Origin: Rhizobium sp. 007
Lineage (GTDB): Bacteria; Pseudomonadota; Alphaproteobacteria; Rhizobiales; Rhizobiaceae
Length of the DNA stretch: 64,000 nt
Assembly: GCF_015353075.1 (NCBI RefSeq)
Contig: NZ_CP064188.1
Coordinates: 1,550,001-1,614,000 of the forward strand
Direction: 5' to 3'
The notes under the pieces were generated by a model. It was not told where the DNA came from, made no database searches, and saw nothing but the letters and a program-made list of their open reading frames with translations. The translations under genes and the position numbers were made by a program. Below, piece by piece: positions 55,584-64,000 of this stretch (positions are counted from its first letter, which is position 1; the number at the start of each line of letters is the position of its first letter).

Positions 55584-55728
55584 GCTGCGGCTGAAATGCT
55601 TGTTTTTGCTTTTGTAAATCAGACGAAACGTGTCGGTTCCCCATGCCCCGTCATCAACTGGACACCCCGATTGCGGTACGATAGTGTGCCTTAACGGGAA
55701 CACAAAAGAGACTGGGAATATCGTTGGT

Positions 55729-57624
55729 ATGGCGTCCGCGTCCGACTTATTGCGCATCGAGAATCTCGACGTCTCATTCTCAGTGTTCGGAGACAAGCTG
55801 CGCGTTGTAAAGAATGCTGAACTGCGCATTCTTCCGGGCAAGGTGACCGCACTTGTCGGGGAATCCGGCTCCGGCAAATCGGTCATCAGCCAGTCGATCA
55901 TGGGCATCCTGCCGAACGCCGCAAAGGCGACCGGCCGCATTCTCTTCACCGATCCGCTCAACGGCGAGACCACCGATATCCTGCAGTTCGGCCGCGACAG
56001 CGAGGAAATGCGGGATTTGCGCGGCAAGCGCATGGCGACGATCTTCCAGGAGCCGATGACGTCGCTCTCGCCGCTCCACACCATCGGCAACCAGATCAGC
56101 GAGGTGCTGCTGATCCACACCGATGCCGACAAGATCGAGGCACGCGAAAGAACCGAGGAGATGCTTGGCCTCGTCGGATTTGCCAATCCGCAGCGCACCT
56201 ACGACATGTATCCGTTCGAGCTTTCAGGTGGCATGCGCCAGCGCGCGATGATCGCAATGGCGCTGATCTGCAAACCCGCTCTGCTGATCGCCGACGAGCC
56301 GACCACGGCGCTCGACGTGACGATCCAGGCGCAAATTCTCGAGCTGCTGCGCGACCTCCAGCATAAGCTCGGCATGGCGATGCTGCTTATCACACACGAT
56401 CTCGGCGTCGTCGCCAACATGGCAGACGAGGTCGTCGTGATCTATCACGGCGAAATCATGGAAGCTGGACCCGTCAATGCGATATTTCGTGATCCGCAGC
56501 ATCCATATCTGAAGGGCCTGATGGCTGCCGTGCCGCATTTTGACATGAAGCCGGGCGAGCGGCTAAAAGCGCTGCGTGATGTTCCGGTCAATCTGGAATC
56601 GTTCCTCGGCAAAAAGCGAATGGTGGGTGCGGACGGGCCGAAGCTTTTGCTTTCGGTCAACAATCTCTCCAAGACGTTTGCGACGCGCAAGCGCAGTCTT
56701 TTCGGCAGAGGTCAAGCGGCAGTCGTGCGGGCCGTCGACGACGTCAGTTTCGATATTAGGCGCGGCGAATGTCTGGGGCTCGTGGGCGAGTCGGGCTGCG
56801 GCAAGACCACCGTCAGCAAGATCCTGATGCGCGCAATCACGCCCGATGGCGGCTCGGTGATCTTCAATGACGGCAAGGACGTGATCGACGTCCTTTCCGT
56901 CAAGGGCGACGATTTGCAGGCGCTGCGAACCAAGATCCAGATGGTGTTTCAGGATCCGGTCTCGTCGCTGTCGCCGCGCATGACGGTGCGCAACATCCTG
57001 AGCGAGCCGCTGGAAATCCACGATCGCGGGGACAGCGCCGAACGCAAGCAGAAGGTCGAAGCGCTGATGGGCGCGATCGGCCTCGACCGGCGTTACCTGA
57101 GCCGCTATCCGCACAGCTTCTCGGGTGGCCAGCGCCAGCGCATCGGCATTGCTCGAGCCCTGGCTCTTGGTCCCAAACTCATCATCCTGGACGAGCCGGT
57201 CTCCGCCCTCGACGTTTCCGTGCAGGCGCAAATTCTCAATCTGCTCAAGGATCTGCAAAAAGAGCTCGGCCTGACCTACCTCTTCATTTCGCACAATCTC
57301 GCCGTCGTCGACTATATGGCCGATCGCATCGCCGTGATGTGCAAGGGCCGCATCGTCGAAATCGCCCCGCGCGAGATCATCTTGCGAGATCCGGTGCATC
57401 CCTACACGAAATCACTGCTTGCCGCAGTCCCCTTCCCCGATCTCGACCGGCCACTCGATTTCGAAGCGTTGCGCAAAAATGGCGCCGCCGACAAACAGAA
57501 CTGGGGCATCACCTTTACCGCCGAACATGACGATGCGTCCGAACTTGCCTATGCCGATCTCGGCAACGGTCATCTGGTGCGCGCCCGCAAGGGTGCAGAT
57601 GCAAAGGAACTGCGTGCATGGTAA
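55729..57624 (+). CDS. Oligopeptide-type ABC transporter, fused double ATP-binding protein
   Basis: A 631-residue protein with two ATPase domains, as in the YejF/DppDF-fusion type. First domain: Walker A GESGSGKS, signature [19 protein letters not shown], Walker [15 protein letters not shown]. Second domain: Walker [10 protein letters not shown], signature [19 protein letters not shown], Walker [15 protein letters not shown]. Each is followed by the C-terminal PepT-family segment HPYLKGL or [12 protein letters not shown]. It energises the permeases encoded downstream. The start at 55729 ([17 protein letters not shown]) has only a distant GGGAA. The gene overlaps the binding-protein gene by 7 bp. 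Confidence 0.88.
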   Translation: MASASDLLRIENLDVSFSVFGDKLRVVKNAELRILPGKVTALVGESGSGKSVISQSIMGILPNAAKATGRILFTDPLNGETTDILQFGRDSEEMRDLRGKRMATIFQEPMTSLSPLHTIGNQISEVLLIHTDADKIEARERTEEMLGLVGFANPQRTYDMYPFELSGGMRQRAMIAMALICKPALLIADEPTTALDVTIQAQILELLRDLQHKLGMAMLLITHDLGVVANMADEVVVIYHGEIMEAGPVNAIFRDPQHPYLKGLMAAVPHFDMKPGERLKALRDVPVNLESFLGKKRMVGADGPKLLLSVNNLSKTFATRKRSLFGRGQAAVVRAVDDVSFDIRRGECLGLVGESGCGKTTVSKILMRAITPDGGSVIFNDGKDVIDVLSVKGDDLQALRTKIQMVFQDPVSSLSPRMTVRNILSEPLEIHDRGDSAERKQKVEALMGAIGLDRRYLSRYPHSFSGGQRQRIGIARALALGPKLIILDEPVSALDVSVQAQILNLLKDLQKELGLTYLFISHNLAVVDYMADRIAVMCKGRIVEIAPREIILRDPVHPYTKSLLAAVPFPDLDRPLDFEALRKNGAADKQNWGITFTAEHDDASELAYADLGNGHLVRARKGADAKELRAW

Positions 57625-59528
57625 CCCGCCGAACCTTTCTCGGCGGCCTTCTTGGCGCAGCCGTCGGACCGGCTGCTGCACGTGATATGGGCGACCGCGA
57701 TATTGAGCCGGAATTCCTGCGTGACCTTTTGACTGCAGATCGCATTCCGCCAATGCCCGAGCGATTGCCGAAGCATCCGCGCATCATCAACATGAAAGAG
57801 GCCGGCCTGACGCCCGGCGTCTACGGCGGTTCTGTGCGCACCATCATCGGCGCCGCCCGCGACATCCGCTACATGACCGTTTACGGCTATTCCCGCCTTG
57901 TCGGGTATGACAAGCACCTGCGGTTCCAGGCCGACATTCTCGGCGGCTATACATCGGAAAACGGTAGCATCTTCACCTTCCACCTACGCGAAGGCCACAA
58001 GTGGTCCGATGGGCATCCCTTCACGGCCGACGATTTCCGTTACTGGTGGGAAGACGTCATTTCCAACAACTCCCTGACGCCCGGCGGCGGGGCGCTGGAG
58101 CTGCGCCCGCACGGCGTGCTTCCGCATTTCGAGGTGCTCGACGAATTCACCGTCCGCTACAGTTGGGACAAGCCCAACCCGAATTTCCTGCCGGCGCTCG
58201 CCGGACCGTTGCCGCTCGTCATCTTCGGTCCCGCCCATTATCTCAAGCAGTTCCACAAAAAATACCAGGATGACTTCCGGCTTTCCGCACTCATGCGGGA
58301 AAACCGGGTGAAGAAGTGGGTTGATCTGCACATCAAGATGTCGCGCGCCTCGCGTCCGGAAAATCCGGAGCTGCCGACGCTCGATCCATGGCGCAACACG
58401 ACAGCGCCGCCAGCCGACCAATTCGTTTTCGTGCGCAATCCGTTCTTCCATCGCGTCGATGAAAACGGCATGCAATTGCCCTATATCGACCGCTTCATCC
58501 TGAACGTCAGCTCGTCGTCGATCATCGCGGCCAAAGCGGGTGCGGGGGAATCCGACCTGCAGGCGACCGGCATCGACTTCAACGACTATACCTTCCTCAA
58601 AGAGGCCGAGAAGCGCTTCCCGGTCAAAGTCAATCTCTGGAAACAGGCGCGCGGATCGCGGATCGCGCTGCTCCCGAACCTCAATTGCGCCGACGAAACC
58701 TGGCGCAAGCTCTTCCGCGACGTTCGCTTCCGCCGGGCGCTGTCACTTTCGATCGACCGGCACGAAATCAACATGGTCGCCTTCTACGGCCTCGGCAAGC
58801 CGAGCGCCGACACCGTTTTGCAGGACAGCCCGCTTTATAAGCAAGAATACGCTGACGCCTTCATTCAGTTCGATCCGGATGAAGCCAACCGCCTGCTTGA
58901 CGAACTGGGTCTCAAAGCGCGTGACGGCGAAGGTTTCCGCCTGCTGCCGGACGGACGGCGAGCGGAAATCACCGTCGAAACTTCCGGCGAAAGCACACTC
59001 GATACCGACGTGCTCGAACTCGTCCGCGATCATTGGAAGAATATCGGGCTTGCGCTCTACACGCGAACGTCGCAGCGTGACGTCTTTCAGAGCCGCGCCA
59101 TGAGCGGCACGATCATGATGTCGACGTGGTTCGGCATTGAAAACGGCGTTCCGACCGCCGACATGGCGCCAAGCCAGCTGGCGCCGACCGTCGACGATCA
59201 GCTGCAATGGCCAATCTGGGGCATGTACTATTTGTCTGCCGGCCAGGAGGGCAGCGCCCCCGACCTGCCTGAGGCGGTCGAGCTCGTCGACCTCCTGAAA
59301 CAGTGGGGTGCCACTGCCGACTTCCGCAGGCGCGAAGCGATCTGGCACAAGATGCTGTCGATCTATACGCAGCAGGTGTTTTCGATCGGGCTCATCAATG
59401 GCGCGCTGCAGCCGATCCTGCGTTCTGCCAAGATGCAGAACGTGCCGGAGCGGGCGCTCTACGGCTTCGATCCAACGTCTTATCTCGGCATTTACATGCC
59501 GGATGCTTTCTGGCTGAAGGAGGCGTGA
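57618..59528 (+). CDS. Oligopeptide-type ABC transporter substrate-binding protein (family 5)
   Basis: A 636-residue periplasmic protein of the SBP_bac_5 family. The N-terminus [23 protein letters not shown] has a twin-arginine-type signal (RRTFLGG), so it may fold with or without a cofactor before export. Family motifs are FTFHLREGHKWSDGHPFTADDF and RRALSLSIDRHEIN. The length is larger than DppA/OppA (about 540) and close to YejA-like proteins. The ligand may be a peptide, a peptide-like siderophore or an opine. It starts inside the end of the ATPase gene and lies 1 bp before the permease start. Confidence 0.87.
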   Translation: MVTRRTFLGGLLGAAVGPAAARDMGDRDIEPEFLRDLLTADRIPPMPERLPKHPRIINMKEAGLTPGVYGGSVRTIIGAARDIRYMTVYGYSRLVGYDKHLRFQADILGGYTSENGSIFTFHLREGHKWSDGHPFTADDFRYWWEDVISNNSLTPGGGALELRPHGVLPHFEVLDEFTVRYSWDKPNPNFLPALAGPLPLVIFGPAHYLKQFHKKYQDDFRLSALMRENRVKKWVDLHIKMSRASRPENPELPTLDPWRNTTAPPADQFVFVRNPFFHRVDENGMQLPYIDRFILNVSSSSIIAAKAGAGESDLQATGIDFNDYTFLKEAEKRFPVKVNLWKQARGSRIALLPNLNCADETWRKLFRDVRFRRALSLSIDRHEINMVAFYGLGKPSADTVLQDSPLYKQEYADAFIQFDPDEANRLLDELGLKARDGEGFRLLPDGRRAEITVETSGESTLDTDVLELVRDHWKNIGLALYTRTSQRDVFQSRAMSGTIMMSTWFGIENGVPTADMAPSQLAPTVDDQLQWPIWGMYYLSAGQEGSAPDLPEAVELVDLLKQWGATADFRRREAIWHKMLSIYTQQVFSIGLINGALQPILRSAKMQNVPERALYGFDPTSYLGIYMPDAFWLKEA

Positions 59529-59529
59529 C

Positions 59530-60528
59530 GTGCTGAGATATATTCTCTGGCGGATTGCCGCAATGGTCCCCACGCTGCTCGTGATTTCGGCGCTCGTCTT
59601 TACCATCATCGAGTTGCCGCCGGGCGATTTCTTCGAAAGCCAGATCGCCGAGCTGCGCGCACAGGGCGAGAGCGCGAACCTGCAAGAAATCGAGGAGCTG
59701 CGGCAGCAATACGGTTTCGACAAACCGACGATCATCCGCTACTTCTATTGGGTCGGCGGCATGCTGCACGGCGATTTCGGCTATTCGTTCGAATACCAGT
59801 TGCCGGTTTCCGCAGTGGTCGGCGACCGTCTGTGGCTGACGATCCTCGTTTCCTTCACGACCATCCTGGTGACGTGGCTGATCGCCTTTCCGATCGGCAT
59901 CTATTCCGCTACCCATCAATATAGCTGGAGCGACTACGGGCTGACGTTTCTCGGGCTGCTCGGCATTGCCATTCCGAACTTCATGCTGGCACTCATCCTG
60001 ATGTATTTCGCCAATATCTGGTTCGGCATCTCGATCGGTCATCTGATGGACCAGAAATATCTCTCCGAGCCTATGAGCTGGGAGAAGGCGCGATCGATCC
60101 TGTCCCACCTGTGGATCCCTGTCATCATCGTCGGCACGGCGGGTACGGCCGGCATGATCCGCCGCCTTCGTGCCAATCTGCTGGATGAGATGCAGAAGCA
60201 ATATGTAACGACTGCGCGCGCCAAAGGTCTTCATCCGACCCGTGCGCTCATCAAATATCCGCTGCGCATGGCGCTCAACTTCTTTGTCGCCGACATCGGT
60301 TCGATCCTGCCGTCCATCATCTCCGGCGCCGAGATCGTCGCCATCGTGCTGTCGCTCGAAACGACTGGCCCGATGCTGATAAAGGCCCTGCAGAGCCAGG
60401 ACATGTACCTTGCCGGCTCCTTCCTGATGTTCCTTGCCTTCCTGAACGTCATCGGCGTGTTGGTTTCCGATATCGCCCTCGGCTTCCTCGATCCGCGCAT
60501 CCGTCTGCAAGGCAGGAGCACCAAATAA
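59530..60528 (+). CDS. Oligopeptide-type ABC transporter permease, DppB/YejB type
   Basis: A 332-residue permease. It begins MLRYILWRIAAMVPTLLVISALVF and has GDFGYSFEYQLPV and the EAA-type loop YVTTARAKGLHPTRALIKYPLRMAL. The family passes peptides or nickel complexes. It directly precedes the DppC-type gene with a 1-bp overlap of stop and start (TAATG). Confidence 0.88.
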   Translation: MLRYILWRIAAMVPTLLVISALVFTIIELPPGDFFESQIAELRAQGESANLQEIEELRQQYGFDKPTIIRYFYWVGGMLHGDFGYSFEYQLPVSAVVGDRLWLTILVSFTTILVTWLIAFPIGIYSATHQYSWSDYGLTFLGLLGIAIPNFMLALILMYFANIWFGISIGHLMDQKYLSEPMSWEKARSILSHLWIPVIIVGTAGTAGMIRRLRANLLDEMQKQYVTTARAKGLHPTRALIKYPLRMALNFFVADIGSILPSIISGAEIVAIVLSLETTGPMLIKALQSQDMYLAGSFLMFLAFLNVIGVLVSDIALGFLDPRIRLQGRSTK

Positions 60529-61700
60529 TGTCGCCCTTGCCACCGCCCGGCGCTCCCTTGCAGCACTATGTCTCGACCGCACCGTTCGATCCCATCGCCA
60601 CGGAAACGATGGCGGCTGCCAGTTCGCGTATTCACCTTGCTTCCCAAAAGCAACTGATGTGGTGGAAGTTCAAGCAGCACCGTCTAGCGCTGGCTTCCGG
60701 CATCTTTTTGCTTGTCGTCTATCTGATGATACTGGTCGTTGAGTTTCTGGCGCCTTACGGCCTGCACACGCGCAATGTCGACTACATCCATTCCCCGCCC
60801 CAGCGCGTGCACCTCTTCGACAAGGGCGAATTCGTCGGTCCCTTCGTCTATGGCCGCACGATGCAACTTGACCTTGACACGCTGCGCCGGGTCTACACCG
60901 ACAATCCGAACGACGTTCAGCCGATCCGCTTCTTCTGCCGTGGCGATTCCTATAAGTTTTGGGGCCTCGTTCAGTCCGATCTGCATCTTGTCTGCCCGGC
61001 ACAAGGCGGCCAGATGTACCTGCTCGGCACCGATCGCCTCGGCCGCGACGTGCTCTCCCGTATCCTCTACGGCGCCCGGATTTCGTTGACAATCGGCCTG
61101 ATCGGCATCGCAATCAGCTTCGTGCTCGGCATCGTCATCGGCGGCCTTGCCGGCTATTGGGGCGGCGTCTTCGACCTGATCGTCCAGCGGGTGATCGAGG
61201 TGCTGCAGTCGCTGCCGAGCCTGCCGCTCTGGATGGCTCTTGCAGCCATCATGCCGGTGACGTGGAGCCCGATCGTCATCTATTTCGGTATTACTGTAAT
61301 CCTCGGCATCATCGATTGGACCGGGCTTGCGCGTGCCGTGCGTTCCAAGCTTCTGGCGCTGCGCGAAGAGGATTACGTGCAGGCTGCCCAGCTGATGGGG
61401 GCAAGCACGCCCCGCATCATCGCGCGGCATCTTGTTCCCGGCTTCATGTCGCATCTGATTGCCTCGGCGACGATTTCGATCCCGGGCATGATCCTCGGAG
61501 AAACGGCGCTTTCCTTTCTCGGGCTTGGCCTTCGGCCGCCGATCACCAGCTGGGGTATCTTGCTCACCGAGGCCAAGAGCGTCAGCGTCATTGCCTTTTA
61601 TCCGTGGCTGCTTTTCCCGATTATTCCAGTGGTTCTTGTCATTTTGGCCTTCAACTTTCTGGGAGATGGGTTGCGCGATGCAGCAGATCCCTACAAATAG
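60528..61700 (+). CDS. Oligopeptide-type ABC transporter permease, DppC/YejE type with long periplasmic insert
   Basis: A 390-residue permease, about 80-100 residues longer than DppC. After the first helix (LALASGIFLLVVYLMILVVEFLAPYG) comes a periplasmic insert of about 90 residues that contains HSPPQRVHLFDKGEFVGP and ends at GTDRLGRDVLSRILYGARISL, where the common permease core begins. The EAA loop is YVQAAQLMGASTPRIIARHLVPGF. Such inserts occur in YejE-like permeases. It ends the transporter operon; the 93 bp after it lead to the glycosyltransferase genes. Confidence 0.87.
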   Translation: MSPLPPPGAPLQHYVSTAPFDPIATETMAAASSRIHLASQKQLMWWKFKQHRLALASGIFLLVVYLMILVVEFLAPYGLHTRNVDYIHSPPQRVHLFDKGEFVGPFVYGRTMQLDLDTLRRVYTDNPNDVQPIRFFCRGDSYKFWGLVQSDLHLVCPAQGGQMYLLGTDRLGRDVLSRILYGARISLTIGLIGIAISFVLGIVIGGLAGYWGGVFDLIVQRVIEVLQSLPSLPLWMALAAIMPVTWSPIVIYFGITVILGIIDWTGLARAVRSKLLALREEDYVQAAQLMGASTPRIIARHLVPGFMSHLIASATISIPGMILGETALSFLGLGLRPPITSWGILLTEAKSVSVIAFYPWLLFPIIPVVLVILAFNFLGDGLRDAADPYK

Positions 61701-61793
61701 CAGCAGGCTTGGTGGAGATTTGCCGCTCTGCTGTGTCTCGCCCTCCGGAAGACTGGGGGCCTAACTATGTTGTTCGCCCCGAAGGAAATACCC

Positions 61794-63002
61794 ATGGCCA
61801 GACGCGTGGAAGATGCTCGCATTCTGATGTACAGCCACGATACGTTCGGCCTCGGCCACCTGCGCCGCTGTCGGACAATTGCACATGCGCTGGTCGAGGA
61901 TTATCGTGGTCTCAATGTGCTGATCATTTCCGGCGCAACGATTGCCGGTGCGTTCGACTACCGGGCGCGCGTCGACTTCGTGAAGATCCCCAGCGTGATC
62001 AAGCTTCACAACGGCGAATATACGTCCATGGCGAGCCATATCGATCTTCACGAAACGCTGAAGATGCGCGAATCGAGCATCCGCCATACGGCAGAGACCT
62101 TTCAGCCGGACATCTTCATCGTTGACAAGGAGCCGATGGGCCTCAAAGGCGAAATCGAGGACACGCTTGCTTATCTGAAGGCACGGGGCACGACATTGGT
62201 GCTCGGTCTGCGCGAGATCATGGATGCGCCGCATCTGCTCGATGCCGAGTGGAAGAGGAACGGTATCATGCAGAAGATCGACCAGTATTACGACAGCGTC
62301 TGGGTCTACGGGCCGCCTGATTTTTACGATCCGCTGATCGGCCTCGACGTTCCCCACAGCGTGCGCCGGAAGATGGACTTCGTCGGCTTCCTGCAACGCA
62401 GCGTTTCGGTCGGCAAGACATCGGTCAACGCGCGCAAGGACGATTACATCCTCGTCACCACCGGCGGCGGCGGAGATGGTTCCGACCTCGTACATGACGT
62501 GATGAACGCCTATGAGCATGATGCGACGCTTGAGCAGAAAGCGCTGGTCGTGCTCGGACCCTACATGCCGGCAGTCGAGCGCGCGAAACTCGTCAGGAAA
62601 GGCGAAAAGATCCCCTATATCGAAGTGATCGAGTTCGACAACCACATGGAAGAACTCATGGTCGGCGCCACGGGCGTCGTTGCCATGGGCGGCTACAACA
62701 CCTATTGCGAGATTCTGTCCTTCGACAAGCCGGCCCTCGTCGTGCCGCGGGTCAAGCCCCGGGAAGAGCAGTTGCTGCGTGCCCAGCGCGCCAGCGAACT
62801 CGGCCTTGTGGACGTGCTTCTGCCCGATCAGTCGGCTGATCCGGCCATCATGGCAGAGGCACTGAAACGGCTGCCGCAACGCCTGCCACCATCAAAGAGC
62901 GGACGCGATATGCAACTTCAAGGGCTCGACCATATTTCGCAGACCGTCGGCCACTGGCTCGACAATCGCGGCAGCCATCTTGCCGTCGTCGGCGCAGAAT
63001 AA
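61794..63002 (+). CDS. MurG/GT28-like glycosyltransferase
   Basis: A 402-residue GT-B protein. The N-terminus has ARILMYSHDTFGLGHLRRCRTIAHAL, and the C-terminal nucleotide-sugar region includes ILVTTGGGGDGSDLV and GVVAMGGYNTYCEILSFDKPALVVPRVKPREEQLLRA, as in GT28/MurG-like enzymes. Related rhizobial proteins are annotated simply as glycosyltransferase family protein. ATG 61794 follows AAGGAA; an ATG nine codons upstream (61767) has GGGGGCC and remains possible. The next glycosyltransferase gene starts at or just after its stop codon. Confidence 0.8.
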   Translation: MARRVEDARILMYSHDTFGLGHLRRCRTIAHALVEDYRGLNVLIISGATIAGAFDYRARVDFVKIPSVIKLHNGEYTSMASHIDLHETLKMRESSIRHTAETFQPDIFIVDKEPMGLKGEIEDTLAYLKARGTTLVLGLREIMDAPHLLDAEWKRNGIMQKIDQYYDSVWVYGPPDFYDPLIGLDVPHSVRRKMDFVGFLQRSVSVGKTSVNARKDDYILVTTGGGGDGSDLVHDVMNAYEHDATLEQKALVVLGPYMPAVERAKLVRKGEKIPYIEVIEFDNHMEELMVGATGVVAMGGYNTYCEILSFDKPALVVPRVKPREEQLLRAQRASELGLVDVLLPDQSADPAIMAEALKRLPQRLPPSKSGRDMQLQGLDHISQTVGHWLDNRGSHLAVVGAE

Positions 63003-63012
63003 GATCAAAGCC

Positions 63013-64000
63013 TTGCCGGAGCGCCGCAAGATTCTTGTCGTGCTGAAAGGCTATCCGCGCCTTTCCGAAACCTTCATTGCCCAAGAGCTGCTCGGCCTGG
63101 AAAAAGCGGGCTTCCATCTGACGCTGATTTCGATGAGGCGGCCGACCGACACGAAACGCCACCCGGTGCATGACGAGATCAAGGCGCGCGTCGTCTACCT
63201 GCCGGAATACCTGCACGAAGAGCCGCTGCGCGTCCTGAAGGGGCTTTTTGCCGGCTTTGGAAAGCCGGGTTTCAAGGCCTTGATGAAACGCTTTCTGACC
63301 GATCTGCCACGCGATATGTCGCGCAACCGCTTCCGCCGCCTCGGCCAGGCGCTGGTGCTTGCCCGCGAGTGGCCCGATAACGGCCAATGGCTGCACGCAC
63401 ACTTCATCCATACACCTGCTTCTGTCACCGATTATGCAAGCATCCTGACAGGCGTGCCCTGGACCGTCTCGGCCCATGCGAAAGACATTTGGACGTCACC
63501 CGACTGGGAGCTGAACACCAAGCTTGGCACCGCCCGCTGGGCGGTAACGTGCACGAGGAGCGGCTGGGAGCATATGCGAAGCCTGACCGGGCGGCCGGAT
63601 GCAGTACACCTCAGCTATCACGGCCTCGATCTGGCCCGCTTCGGCCGTTTCGAAGGCCAGCACTCCAACCGGGATGGCACCGATCCGTCCGACCCGGTTC
63701 TTCTATTGAGCGTCGGCCGGGCGGTCGAAAAGAAGGGCTACGACGTGCTGCTGCGCGCCCTTGCCCTGCTTCCAAAAAGCCTCAACTGGCGTTTCGAACA
63801 CATCGGCGGCGGTGACGACCTGGCCAGATTGAAGGCGCTCGCCGCGGAGCTCGGACTTGCCGGCAACATTGCCTGGAAAGGCGCGATGGCGCAGAAGGAG
63901 GTGCTCGCTCATTACCGCAGCGCCGACCTGTTTGCGCTTGCCTGCCGTATTGCAGCCAACGGCGACAGGGATGGATTGCCAAATGTGCTGGTCGAGGCGT
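63013..64000 (+). CDS. Glycosyltransferase family 4 protein, 3' end outside the window
   Basis: An open frame runs to the last base of the window. It reads LPERRKILVVLKGYPRLSETFIAQELLGLE at the start, WLHAHFIHTPASVTDYASIL, VSAHAKDIW, and the nucleotide-sugar site near LLLSVGRAVEKKGYDVLLRAL and GDRDGLPNVLVEA. These are typical of GT4 enzymes. About 329 residues are visible. The start is uncertain: TTG 63013 and TTG 62980 are in frame; no ATG is available. It probably works with the preceding glycosyltransferase. Confidence 0.8.
   Translation, partial: MPERRKILVVLKGYPRLSETFIAQELLGLEKAGFHLTLISMRRPTDTKRHPVHDEIKARVVYLPEYLHEEPLRVLKGLFAGFGKPGFKALMKRFLTDLPRDMSRNRFRRLGQALVLAREWPDNGQWLHAHFIHTPASVTDYASILTGVPWTVSAHAKDIWTSPDWELNTKLGTARWAVTCTRSGWEHMRSLTGRPDAVHLSYHGLDLARFGRFEGQHSNRDGTDPSDPVLLLSVGRAVEKKGYDVLLRALALLPKSLNWRFEHIGGGDDLARLKALAAELGLAGNIAWKGAMAQKEVLAHYRSADLFALACRIAANGDRDGLPNVLVEA

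Overview
The window looks like a chromosome or megaplasmid segment from an alphaproteobacterium of the Rhizobium/Sinorhizobium/Agrobacterium group. The base composition is GC-rich and the genes are tightly packed. The gene content is typical of that group: a pca/pob protocatechuate regulon controlled by PcaQ, an IclR-type PcaR and an AraC-type PobR; an ABC transporter resembling the rhizobial protocatechuate system PcaMNVWX; a DUF1127 protein; several class III cyclase-type proteins; a RirA-type iron box; and a rhizobial AGAGCATGATC-type intergenic repeat. The assignment rests on translated proteins and motifs only. No rRNA, tRNA, CRISPR array, intact transposase or origin was seen.

Layout. 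1-4.8 kb: iron/siderophore uptake, with an MFS transporter cut by the window edge, a periplasmic binding protein, and a convergent TonB-dependent receptor under a TGA-N9-TCA box. 4.8-11.8 kb: mixed genes, namely a decayed acyltransferase-like remnant, a leaderless HtrA-type protease, a cupin protein, a PfpI protein, DNA topoisomerase IB, glycogen debranching enzyme GlgX and a short-chain dehydrogenase. 11.8-17.6 kb: lower beta-ketoadipate pathway (pcaIJF), its IclR regulator, and the divergent pobR-pobA pair. 17.8-24 kb: a degraded zone with a deletion scar joining a GH42 beta-galactosidase tail to a ROK regulator tail and a frameshifted YCII-family gene, interspersed with a methyltransferase/GlxA regulator pair and several small envelope proteins. 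24.2-31.9 kb: a six-gene operon (LacI regulator, FAD oxidoreductase, CUT1 sugar ABC transporter) divergent from an SGNH esterase, with tandem operator-like repeats between them. 32.0-43.0 kb: pcaQ divergent from pcaDCHG, then an extra acyltransferase gene, pcaB, and the five-gene pcaMNVWX-like transporter. 43.0-47.5 kb: GNAT, a gluconate 5-dehydrogenase-like SDR, a metallo-beta-lactamase fold protein, a deacetylase-like protein and a glycosyltransferase. 47.8-55.6 kb: three cyclase-type proteins (one fused to a membrane domain and a [2Fe-2S] domain) interleaved with methyltransferases and a nucleotide-sugar dehydrogenase. 55.7-61.7 kb: an oligopeptide-type ABC transporter. 61.8-64 kb: two glycosyltransferases, the last cut by the window end.

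How the genes work together. The window encodes a complete route from 4-hydroxybenzoate to central metabolism: PobA makes protocatechuate, PcaGH opens the ring, PcaB, PcaC and PcaD lead to 3-oxoadipate, PcaIJ activates it and PcaF cleaves it to succinyl-CoA and acetyl-CoA. The PcaMNVWX-like transporter probably supplies protocatechuate. Two 16-bp PcaQ-type boxes, upstream of pcaD and of the transporter, are each followed at exactly the same distance by a nearly identical 15-bp element, so the two operons appear to share one promoter design. The 44.8-64 kb part mixes surface-polysaccharide enzymes with cyclic-nucleotide-type signalling proteins; a functional link between them is inference.
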